Both the position numbers and the translations under genes were made by a program. A DNA stretch of 26,036 nt from GCA-2746795 sp046496595 (lineage in GTDB: Bacteria; Chloroflexota; Anaerolineae; Promineifilales; Promineifilaceae). Location of the stretch: contig JAWOGU010000742.1 of assembly GCA_046496595.1 (NCBI GenBank), forward strand, positions 1 through 26,036, in the 5' to 3' direction. Every line of letters starts with the position of its first letter. Within the stretch, counting starts at the first letter, position 1. Positions 7,999 through 14,273 of the stretch are shown piece by piece. Under the pieces are notes generated by a model. That model saw only the letters and a program-made list of their open reading frames with translations, searched no databases and had not been told where the DNA came from.

Positions 7999-9351
7999 TC
8001 ATCGGATCCATTGCTGCCACAACGAAAAACGGCCGTTTCCTGCCCCATAGCGCTGCCAATAAAGCTCACATTGAGGGTTACGTCCGTGGGTCTTAGCAGC
8101 CAGCTTGCCATTCGGGTAGTAGCGTTTCTCCAGCTTTTGCGACGCAGCCACGCCCTCAACGTTGCCCGGCATCCCTTTCATAACCAGGTCATTGAGTTCA
8201 CGATTGATACGCCGCTGCCGGCCTTTCGGCCGATGCTGGAACTGCCCTTTGTAACTGTTAGGCAGCTGCCAGGCCAGATAGGTCTTTCCCTTCTTGCCTT
8301 GTTGTCCCTGATAATCCGTCAGCTTAAATACTGCCTGTCCTTGCGACCAGGCATGTTTTTCATAGTTCTCCTGCGAGGCGTATTGGCCGACAGCAATATT
8401 TGTCTGCACCTGTAGACCAGCCTTTGTCTCATAGGTTCTCTGGCTTGACCGCCCTACCCCGCTTATGTCAGCCAGCGTATCTCGCGCGATAGGCTTCGCT
8501 TGATACCCAGCAGACGTGTGCTTCATTCGACCGCTGTGGAAAGCCGCGTACAAATGAGCGCGAAACGTACCAATTCCAGCCAGCATCACTTTCACTGGGA
8601 AGGCAATGGGTTGACCGGAAAGCCGGTTTACACCCAGAGCGTATGCCACTTTAGCTGCTGAACGCAGCCAAATCCGTTCCTCATCACGCTGCCAAAATAT
8701 TCCTTCGCCTTGCCGCAACAAATTCCTAAGCTGCCGCCAGCCACAAAGGCGCATGGGAGTTTTGGGTGTTGTGAGGATAGTCTTTATATTGGCTACACGA
8801 AAAAATCCGCACCCCTCCTCATCCAGATGGCGCAGCAGCAGCCAAAGCCGACCAGCAGCCGTTTGCTCTTGGCGCAGAATGCCCAACGCAATGTCTGGGT
8901 ATACCTTGACTGCGTCTTCCGGATTTGACGGCGAAAACGGCCGTTTCCCCAGCTCAGGCAATAAATTGGATTCATTATAATGTAGAGAAACTGCTTCTAA
9001 AGCGGCTGGCGCGTCCGGGCGAGCCTGTGCCCTGCGCAGGGCAGCGGAGAGCGGTGCACTCCCCCACCCCAAATGCGACGGCAGCAAAGCAGCAGGTTCA
9101 AACAACGAACGGGAAACCTCATGCTGGCAAGAATCTGCTTGCCCACCGGCCCTGTCCCACGGCCGTTCATCAGCATGAGACAACAACAAATCTCGTTTTG
9201 ATGCTGGACAATCAGCCTGTTGGCTGGCTCTCAATTGAAGAAGCCGCTTATTGGCGTCCAACAAGGCGGCGGAAGACACGGATTGAGAAGACATCTTGGA
9301 CACAGGCAGCATGAAACAGCCATACGTCTTGAACGTATGATCGATTGACAC
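7999..9351 (-). CDS. Orphan 450-residue protein with possible winged-helix regions, replication-like
   Basis: No family is recognised with certainty. The frame opens with GTG at 9351; in-frame ATGs at 9312 and 9294 are alternatives, and none has a clear ribosome site. Residues from about 160 to 240 (YPDIALGILRQEQTAAGRLW..., FFRVANIKTILTT, WRQLRNLLRQGEGIFWQR) and from about 280 (IARDTLADISGVGRSSQRTY) look like two helix-turn-helix or winged-helix units, the layout of many plasmid and phage replication initiators. The last 100 residues are basic and end in tandem RYYPNGKLAAK / ELYWQRYGAG-type motifs. It lies next to a gap with two plus-strand promoter-terminator units. The replication role is inference; a transcription or mobile-element protein is equally possible. 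Confidence 0.55.
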   Translation of the reverse strand: MSIDHTFKTYGCFMLPVSKMSSQSVSSAALLDANKRLLQLRASQQADCPASKRDLLLSHADERPWDRAGGQADSCQHEVSRSLFEPAALLPSHLGWGSAPLSAALRRAQARPDAPAALEAVSLHYNESNLLPELGKRPFSPSNPEDAVKVYPDIALGILRQEQTAAGRLWLLLRHLDEEGCGFFRVANIKTILTTPKTPMRLCGWRQLRNLLRQGEGIFWQRDEERIWLRSAAKVAYALGVNRLSGQPIAFPVKVMLAGIGTFRAHLYAAFHSGRMKHTSAGYQAKPIARDTLADISGVGRSSQRTYETKAGLQVQTNIAVGQYASQENYEKHAWSQGQAVFKLTDYQGQQGKKGKTYLAWQLPNSYKGQFQHRPKGRQRRINRELNDLVMKGMPGNVEGVAASQKLEKRYYPNGKLAAKTHGRNPQCELYWQRYGAGNGRFSLWQQWIR

Positions 9352-9373
9352 GGGGATCTGCCTGTGCTATTCT
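9345..9373 (+). promoter_or_regulatory. Promoter P1 for short plus-strand transcript
   Basis: Perfect TTGACA (9345-9350), 17-base spacer, TATTCT (9368-9373). It points into a gap that holds no plus-strand coding sequence but an intrinsic terminator 115 bases on. The -35 box overlaps the GTG proposed as start of the leftward orphan ORF. Confidence 0.6.
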
Positions 9374-9379
9374 CCTTAA

Positions 9380-9525
9380 GACTAAATAAGGTAAAGTTAC
9401 AGGGACAAAAAACCCCCTACCCCAGGGCAGAGGCCAAAAACTGATAGTTGCAACCTATCAGAGAACCGTAACTTTTCCAGCAACCAAGAAAGGCTAAGTG
9501 CTGCAAACACTGGCCTTTTTTGCTT
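9380..9525 (+). ncRNA. Candidate small RNA 1 (about 140 nt)
   Basis: Bounded by promoter P1 and a strong terminator. Internal structure includes hairpin CTGATAG (9441-9447), loop TTGCAAC, CTATCAG (9455-9461). No ribosome site or open frame of use is present. It lies directly upstream of, and antisense to, the presumed leader of the leftward orphan ORF. I do not match it to a known riboswitch or RNA family. Confidence 0.45.
9489..9525 (+). terminator. Rho-independent terminator T1
   Basis: AAAGGC (9489-9494) pairs with GCCTTT (9513-9518), and inside it AGTG (9497-9500) with CACT (9508-9511), around loop CTGCAAA. The stem runs into six T, then GCTTTT. It cannot serve the minus-strand genes on either side. 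Confidence 0.75.
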
Positions 9526-9576
9526 TTAAACGACAATTTAATAGTTGGGATTAGGGAAAACTATCCTGGCGACCGG

Positions 9577-9607
9577 CTTGACGTCAAGATCTCCCGCGTG
9601 GTAAGCT
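9577..9607 (+). promoter_or_regulatory. Promoter P2 with palindromic -35 region
   Basis: TTGACG (9578-9583), 18-base spacer, TAAGCT (9602-9607). The -35 sits inside a perfect 12-bp palindrome CTTGACGTCAAG (9577-9588), a plausible repressor site. A second terminator follows about 80 bases downstream. Confidence 0.42.
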
Positions 9608-9613
9608 ATAGGC

Positions 9614-9696
9614 GATCCGGTTGGTCAGCCAACCTATTTATTTAACCAGGCCCTTGTGTCCATGTTCCACATAAATCACAAGGGTCTTCTTTTTTG
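9614..9696 (+). ncRNA. Candidate small RNA 2 (about 80 nt)
   Basis: Starts after P2 and contains hairpin GGTTGG-TCAG-CCAACC (9619-9634), then a second hairpin that is the terminator. No coding frame is seen. Same strand and arrangement as candidate RNA 1, so the two form a tandem pair. Confidence 0.4.
9651..9696 (+). terminator. Rho-independent-like terminator T2
   Basis: CCCTTGTG (9651-9658) pairs with CACAAGGG (9677-9684) over an 18-base loop, followed by TCTTCTTTTTT. The loop is large but the stem and T-run are clear. Confidence 0.6.
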
Positions 9697-9788
9697 CCCG
9701 ATCCCGCATTACGACAAATGGTTCTTCAGCTTAATGGACGCCTCCTTTCTCTATTTAAAGTTAGCCGCCGTTTGAATCAACCGATTTG

Positions 9789-11276
9789 TTAAATCGACCA
9801 CTGAGTCAAATCAGCATCAACAGCCGGTAAATCCAACAAACGAATGCCAAACGAACGCCAGCGCCGGCGACCACGATTAGAGCCAGCCAGGACAATATTA
9901 CGCGCCTGCTCTTGAGCCTCATCCGTCCAACCCGATGAGGCAAACATAGTCACATAAACCTGCCATACCTCATCATCTTTCGGCAAAATTACGTTAATGT
10001 TCTGCACCAGTTCGGAAATTACGTCAGGACCCATGGGGGCATCTCGCCAAAAACAATCACCCAAAACCATGCTCTTTTCCGTCTCGCTGATACCGGCTAC
10101 ATCAATATCAAAATTGTTTGTCCATTCACCGCCCACTTCTTCAATCGGGACGGGGATCAGGCCATTGGCGCTGGCTCTCAACAGCCACTCCCGGCACAAC
10201 TCCTGCCAGGTATTGGCTTCAATAAAAGCAGGTAAACTCTCTTCTATTAAATCCAACGCGGGGCCATACTGTCCTAAGGCCAGCTTAGATTGGTAAGCAG
10301 AGATATACCTGTAGAAAAAACGCAAATAAGGATCCGTCACTCGATAACGGCCGCGGCGAGAATCAGTACCTAACTGGGTAACGGGAATTTCACGAGCCAC
10401 AAACCCAGTGTCGCGTAAAACGCTAAGATAAAAACTGACCTTGCTGCTGGGTAAGCCCGTGCGCTTGGAAATGTAGCTCATTGCCTGCTGCCCATCGGCA
10501 ATGGCGCGCATGACGCCTACGTAATGGTGCAAATCGGTGATGAAATCCTGCAAAAGAATACGAGATTCATCCACCATCCAGGCATTTCCCGGCAAAATAA
10601 TCTGGCGCAAGTTCTCCATGACGGCCTGGGTTGGTTCCAGCCGTTCCCAATAAGCGGGCACACCGCCCCACATGGCAAAGACAGACACACGCTCTTCCGC
10701 CGAATAATCGGGGAAATATTCCCCCATGGTGCCATAAGGCAGCGCCGGTAGTTCCACAGTTGCCGTAGCTCGGCCATAAAGCGGCGCATCATAATCTAGT
10801 AAATGCTTACGCATCATGCCCATCTGCGAGCCGGCCATAGCCAGCATAATGTTGGCATCGCTCAACCAACGATCCCACACCTTTTGCAGTAAACCCACAA
10901 ACTTGGCGTCTGAATCAATCAGATAGGTAATCTCATCAATAAAGACAGCTACCCGCCTGTTTTGAGCAAATGTGGACACCTGACGAAAAGCCAATTCCCA
11001 GGATGCAAAGGTAAAGTCAGGCGGAATCTCCACCTCCGGATCCATGAAGGACATCAATGCCTGCGAAAAGGAACGCAACTGTGACAAAGGAGACGCCGGT
11101 TCCGCCACCCAATAGAAGCCATCCTCGGCATGGGCCTCTAACCATTGCGCCAGCAGCCGGGTCTTGCCCACGCGCCGCCGACCGTACAGAATCAGAAGCG
11201 CCGCCCGTTCTGAGGCCCACAACCTGTCCAGGGTTTCTAATTCTCTGCTACGTCCTACAAAAGCTGTCCGAAACAC
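9789..11276 (-). CDS. ATPase_2 / DUF234 family P-loop ATPase
   Basis: 495 residues, complete. Archaeal-type ATPase domain (PF01637) with Walker A GRRRVGKT at residues 32-39, Walker B VAVFIDEI at 109-116, and a sensor-like AMAGSQMG near 147-154. A winged-helix segment follows (ISKRTGLPSSKVSFYLSVLRDTGFV, about 275-300). The C-terminal part from about 310 (YRVTDPYLRFFYRYI...) is typical of the DUF234/PF03008 region, a nuclease-like fold in related proteins. These are cytoplasmic NTPases often linked to mobile DNA or defence, with no settled function. A paralogue begins at 106-1. The gene lies behind unusual repeated dyads (11290-11557), suggesting tight regulation or autoregulation. Start is ATG at 11276, directly after the first dyad. 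Confidence 0.88.
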   Translation of the reverse strand: MFRTAFVGRSRELETLDRLWASERAALLILYGRRRVGKTRLLAQWLEAHAEDGFYWVAEPASPLSQLRSFSQALMSFMDPEVEIPPDFTFASWELAFRQVSTFAQNRRVAVFIDEITYLIDSDAKFVGLLQKVWDRWLSDANIMLAMAGSQMGMMRKHLLDYDAPLYGRATATVELPALPYGTMGEYFPDYSAEERVSVFAMWGGVPAYWERLEPTQAVMENLRQIILPGNAWMVDESRILLQDFITDLHHYVGVMRAIADGQQAMSYISKRTGLPSSKVSFYLSVLRDTGFVAREIPVTQLGTDSRRGRYRVTDPYLRFFYRYISAYQSKLALGQYGPALDLIEESLPAFIEANTWQELCREWLLRASANGLIPVPIEEVGGEWTNNFDIDVAGISETEKSMVLGDCFWRDAPMGPDVISELVQNINVILPKDDEVWQVYVTMFASSGWTDEAQEQARNIVLAGSNRGRRRWRSFGIRLLDLPAVDADLTQWSI

Positions 11277-11289
11277 CGATTAACTCCAT

Positions 11290-11326
11290 TAGTATAGTTC
11301 AAACTAGGCTAGTTCTGACTATACTA
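11290..11326. promoter_or_regulatory. Operator-like dyad 1
   Basis: TAGTATAGT (11290-11298) and its complement ACTATACTA (11318-11326) bracket a nested pair AACTA-GGC-TAGTT. It sits 14 bases before the ATPase start codon, where a bound protein would block transcription or translation initiation. Confidence 0.65.
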
Positions 11327-11356
11327 TTCACCCTTCTCGCTCATTATCTCTAAGTT

Positions 11357-11545
11357 TTGTTGTATAATCTCAACGTATCAAACAAAAAATGCGCTTTGTA
11401 TAGTTGAAACTATTATATCCACAAATATACTAGATCGTAAAGTGGATTGTCAAGCAATTTTATAGATCAATTGTGTCATATTGTTGTAGCATCTCAACGA
11501 AACGCCTCTAAAATTCGTGTAGTATAGTTCAAACTACTATAGTTC
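11357..11545. repeat. Degenerate 124-bp tandem repeat in the ATPase upstream region
   Basis: Two units carry TTGTTGTA, then ATCTCAACG, a 22-base gap, then GTATAGTTsAAACTA, at 11357/11367/11398 and again at 11481/11491/11522. All three landmarks are offset by exactly 124 bases, so this is one duplicated promoter or operator block rather than chance. Confidence 0.6.
11398..11417. promoter_or_regulatory. Operator-like dyad 2
   Basis: GTATAGTTGAAACTATTATA contains ATAGTT-GA-AACTAT, the same half-sites as dyads 1 and 3. Confidence 0.6.
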
Positions 11546-11557
11546 AATCTATATTCT
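11522..11557. promoter_or_regulatory. Operator-like dyad 3 (double)
   Basis: GTATAGTTCAAACTACTATA followed at once by a second half-match, TATAGTTCAATCTATA. Together with dyads 1 and 2 this gives at least four TATAGTTnnAnCTA-type sites in 270 bases. Confidence 0.6.
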
Positions 11558-11770
11558 TTTCATTTTGCTGATACTAATTCAATAAGCATTGAGATTGTCA
11601 CCGTCATCACATGTTTGCGTGATGAATGTGATTGTCACACTCAGCGAAAAAGGCGAAACGGCGCGGAGAAGATGCCATCCGCTGCGGTAACACTTGATCA
11701 CGCTATCCCACACCTGCCATGATTGGAATTGCTGCTGGCGTTAAAATTTTGGTGGGGTAACGGTCGTTTC
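11558..11770. other. Remainder of the ATPase-ArsR gap
   Basis: The ATPase and ArsR genes diverge and are more than 500 bases apart. Besides the dyads and the ArsR promoter this part holds an inverted repeat TCATCAC (11604-11610) / GTGATGA (11619-11625), flanked by two GATTGTCAC direct repeats. I see no gene. Confidence 0.5.
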
Positions 11771-11814
11771 TTGACAAACATTTGCACCTCCCCTATGCTT
11801 CAACTGCAATTGAA
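11771..11814 (+). promoter_or_regulatory. ArsR gene promoter and operator
   Basis: Perfect TTGACA (11771-11776), 17-base spacer, TATGCT (11794-11799). Overlapping the end of the -10 box is a near-palindrome TTCAACTGCAATTGAA (11799-11814), the position and style of an ArsR/SmtB self-repression site. Confidence 0.7.
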
Positions 11815-11848
11815 TTATTAGCCCGAAAGACGAGATGGAGTGATGCGC

Positions 11849-12226
11849 ATGTTACCTGAAAACGAAACAGAAATTGCTGAATTAACGGCCGTTCTCAAAG
11901 CCTTATCCGATCCCAACCGCCTGCGCATTTTCGCCGAACTGATGGGCGGCGACTCCTGCAACTGCGAACTGCAAGAGACCCTGGGATTAGCCCCCAACCT
12001 GCTCTCTCACCATTTACGCACTCTGGAAAAAACGGGGCTGGTACACTCGCGGCGAGATCGGGTAGACGGCCGTTGGATTTATTACAGCGTAGACGAGGGG
12101 GCCGTCATTCGCTGGCAGGCCTGGTTTACGCAGTTTCTCGATCCCTCACGCATTCAAGAACGCCAGGTCTGCGGTCCAGAAGGACAGCTTATCACGGTGG
12201 AGAAGGTAAAGCGCACCCTCACCTGA
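11849..12226 (+). CDS. ArsR/SmtB family transcriptional repressor
   Basis: 125 residues from the ATG at 11849. GTG 11840 and ATG 11843 are in frame, but GGAG at 11837-11840 gives a normal eight-base spacing only to 11849. Winged-helix DNA-binding domain: ALSDPNRLRIFAELMGGDSC, recognition helix around NLLSHHLRTLEKTGLV, wing RVDGRWIYYSVDE. A Cys pair C37-N-C39 and a C-terminal Cys (QVCGPEG) are candidate thiol ligands for a soft metal or metalloid, or redox sensors. Such repressors leave DNA on binding metal. It probably represses itself through the operator at 11799-11814. It is convergent with the histidine kinase; the coding ends overlap by eight bases. No target on the same strand follows. 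Confidence 0.88.
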   Translation: MLPENETEIAELTAVLKALSDPNRLRIFAELMGGDSCNCELQETLGLAPNLLSHHLRTLEKTGLVHSRRDRVDGRWIYYSVDEGAVIRWQAWFTQFLDPSRIQERQVCGPEGQLITVEKVKRTLT

Positions 12227-13364
12227 TGGGCAGCGTAAAGGTGAACCGGCTGCCCTGCCCCACCCCGTCACTTTCTGTCCAAATATGTCCCCCATGCGCT
12301 TCTACCAGATGGCGGGCAATCGTCAGCCCGATGCCGCTGCCGCCGCTGGCCCGCGCCCGCGATTTGTCTACGCGGTAGAAGCGGGTGAACAGATGAGGCA
12401 GATGTTCGGCGGGGATGCCTTCCCCCGTGTCGGCGATGGTGATGCAGACGGTGGGCTGTTGGCGAACGGCCGTTACCACCACTTCTCCCAGCGCCGGCGT
12501 ATATTGCAGCGCATTGCCGATCAGGTTAATCAATACCTGAGCAATCCGGTCGCTGTCCGCCTCGACCATGAGCAAGCCGGGCGGGAGCTGCACGCCCAGG
12601 CGCACCCCTTTGTCGTCAAACTGGCGGCGCAAACCGGCGCTTACGTCGGTGATCAGGGCGCCCAGGTCCAACGGACGGCGATGCAAATCGTAGCTGCCTG
12701 CTTCCACCCGGCTCAGTTCTTGCAAATCGGCCACCAACCGCTGCAAACGGGCGGCTTCTTGCTGAATTTGCTGGAAGGTGGCGGCGTCCGGGGGCAGTAC
12801 CCCGTCAATCAGCCCTTCCATGGAGCCTTTGATGATGGTCAGCGGCGTGCTCAACTCGTGGCTGACGTCGCCGATGAGTTGGCGGCGCAGGGCGTCGGAC
12901 TCGGCCAACTGCCCGGCCATCTGGTTGAAGCTGTGGGCCAACTGCCCCATCTCGTCCAGGTCGGTCAGGGGACGGTCGGGCAGCGGCACTGTACGGCTGT
13001 AATCTCCCTGGGCGATGTCGCGGCTGGCTTCCATAATCTGGTGCACGGGGCGCACAATGCGGCGGCTCATCAGGGCGCTGAAGGCCAGGGCGACGAGACT
13101 GGCGGCGGTCAGGGCGATAAGGGTGGCTTCGGTAACGGCCGTTCTGAAGTTAATCACCAAATCGTCTGCCAGATGCCCATCGCCCATCATCTCATGGTTG
13201 CCGCTGGACAAAAGGGCCATCTCCATCGCTTCCAGGTGGCGCGTGAAGGCGCGCGGCAGCGTAAACTCCATCGCCGCTATCAACACAGCCGCTCCCAGCA
13301 GCACTACTGCCAGATACGAGAGAAACAATTTCCAACCCAAACGATGACGTAATTGCTTGATCAT
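12219..13364 (-). CDS. Membrane sensor histidine kinase, OmpR-partner type
   Basis: 381 residues from the ATG at 13364; an upstream in-frame TTG (13400) would add 12 residues of no clear value. Membrane helices at about 12-34 (KLFLSYLAVVLLGAAVLIAA) and 78-100 frame a short outer loop of some 45 residues with several His and Met (GNHEMMGDGHLADD), conceivably metal-binding. Then HAMP (about 100-155), HisKA with phospho-acceptor His169 in SHELSTPL, and HATPase with N-box NLIGNALQYTP, G1 DTGEGIP and G2 GGSGIGLTI. All catalytic elements are intact. It lies 138 bases downstream of the response regulator on the same strand, with REP-like repeats between. It likely senses an envelope or metal signal and phosphorylates that regulator. 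Confidence 0.92.
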   Translation of the reverse strand: MIKQLRHRLGWKLFLSYLAVVLLGAAVLIAAMEFTLPRAFTRHLEAMEMALLSSGNHEMMGDGHLADDLVINFRTAVTEATLIALTAASLVALAFSALMSRRIVRPVHQIMEASRDIAQGDYSRTVPLPDRPLTDLDEMGQLAHSFNQMAGQLAESDALRRQLIGDVSHELSTPLTIIKGSMEGLIDGVLPPDAATFQQIQQEAARLQRLVADLQELSRVEAGSYDLHRRPLDLGALITDVSAGLRRQFDDKGVRLGVQLPPGLLMVEADSDRIAQVLINLIGNALQYTPALGEVVVTAVRQQPTVCITIADTGEGIPAEHLPHLFTRFYRVDKSRARASGGSGIGLTIARHLVEAHGGHIWTESDGVGQGSRFTFTLPIR

Positions 13365-13402
13365 GTTAGATGTGGTCCGGCCTTCGCTGTAACCTATCAA
13401 TC

Positions 13403-13487
13403 GTTGCCCGAGCTTGTCGGTTGCCCGAGCTTGTCGAGGGCAAGACGGGCTTCGACAGGCTCAGCCTTCGGCAGGCTCAGCCTTCGG
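13403..13487. repeat. REP-like composite repeat inside the two-component operon
   Basis: Two tandem 17-bp copies of GTTGCCCGAGCTTGTCG (13403-13419, 13420-13436) are followed by two tandem 16-bp copies of CAGGCTCAGCCTTCGG (13456-13471, 13472-13487). GAGCTTGTCGA (13427-13437) and TCGACAGGCTC (13452-13462) are inverted with one mismatch, so the whole can fold as a hairpin. It resembles the CTTCGACAGGCTCAG-type REP sequences seen in many environmental bacteria. Confidence 0.8.
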
Positions 13488-13502
13488 ATTACGGCCTTCG
13501 GG

Positions 13503-14177
13503 TTACGGCTCAAAGCGGTATCCGACGCCGCGCACCGTAACGATGGCATGATGCGGCCCTAGCTTTTGGCGCACGTGCCCCAGGTGAACGTCTACCACCC
13601 GGATTTCGCCGAAGAAATTTTGCCCCCATACTTTTTCCAAAAGCTGTTCCCGGCTGATGACCAGACCGCGATGTTCGGCCAAGACTTTGAGCAGGTCGAA
13701 TTCGGTGCCGGTCAGCTCAACTTCTTGCCCATCGGCCCAGACGCGGCGGGCGGCAATATCCAGGCGCAGGTGTGCAAACTGCATTACCTGGCTTTCCGGG
13801 ACGCCGCCGCCGCTTTGCATACGGCGCAGGGCGGCCTTGATGCGGGCCACCAATTCGCGCGGGCTGAATGGCTTGGTCAGGTAATCATCCGCACCGACAG
13901 CCAGCCCCACCAGCTTATCGGTCTCTTCGTTTTTAGCGGTGAGCAGGATAACGTACACATCGGATTCGCGGCGCAGTTGGGCCAGCAGTTCCAGCCCATC
14001 CATGCCGGGCAGCATGATGTCGAGTACCACCAGATCGGGCTGGAAGCTGCGGAAGAGTGGGAGGGCAGAACGGCCGTTAACGGCCGTTTCCACCTCATAC
14101 CCCTCTGGTCGCAAATAGGCCGTCACCAGATTGAGAATGCTTTGTTCATCGTCAACAATCAATATTTTTGCGGGCAT
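13503..14177 (-). CDS. OmpR/PhoB-family response regulator
   Basis: 224 residues. Receiver domain 1-120 with acidic pair D9-D10, phospho-acceptor D53 (VVLDIMLPGMDG), Thr in LLTAK and Lys in YLTKPFSP. The C-terminal winged-helix domain (about 130-224) has the family signature ELTGTEFDLLKVLAEHRG and ends VRGVGYRFEP. It binds DNA, normally as a dimer, after phosphorylation by the kinase at 12219-13364. Targets probably include the leftward redox/metal genes upstream; this is inference from position. The segment TAVNGRSA is encoded by two AACGGCCGTT motifs in direct contact (14069-14088), read in two different frames. Confidence 0.94.
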   Translation of the reverse strand: MPAKILIVDDEQSILNLVTAYLRPEGYEVETAVNGRSALPLFRSFQPDLVVLDIMLPGMDGLELLAQLRRESDVYVILLTAKNEETDKLVGLAVGADDYLTKPFSPRELVARIKAALRRMQSGGGVPESQVMQFAHLRLDIAARRVWADGQEVELTGTEFDLLKVLAEHRGLVISREQLLEKVWGQNFFGEIRVVDVHLGHVRQKLGPHHAIVTVRGVGYRFEP

Positions 14178-14202
14178 CGTCCCTCGGAAGATAGCGTGTA
14201 GA

Positions 14203-14273
14203 GATAGAGTGTAGAGATAGAGTACAGAGCTAGAGTTTGCAATTATACCTGTCTCTACACTCTACACTCTATC
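14203..14273. repeat. Simple-sequence hairpin between peroxidase and response regulator
   Basis: GATAGAGTGTAGAG (14203-14216) is exactly complementary to CTCTACACTCTATC (14260-14273). Both arms are built from TAGAGTG/TAGAGAT heptad-like units. The right arm contains the stop codon of the peroxidase gene. It may stop or attenuate leftward transcription, although no T-run follows. Confidence 0.75.

Noticed and set aside
9352..9788. Known riboswitch in front of the orphan ORF
   Set aside because: The structured elements and terminators point to the plus strand, away from the leftward gene, and I find no conserved core of a known riboswitch class.
12285..13352. Long plus-strand open frame (355 codons) opposite the histidine kinase
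   Set aside because: Antisense shadow of a GC-rich kinase gene with all motifs intact on the other strand; no start signals.
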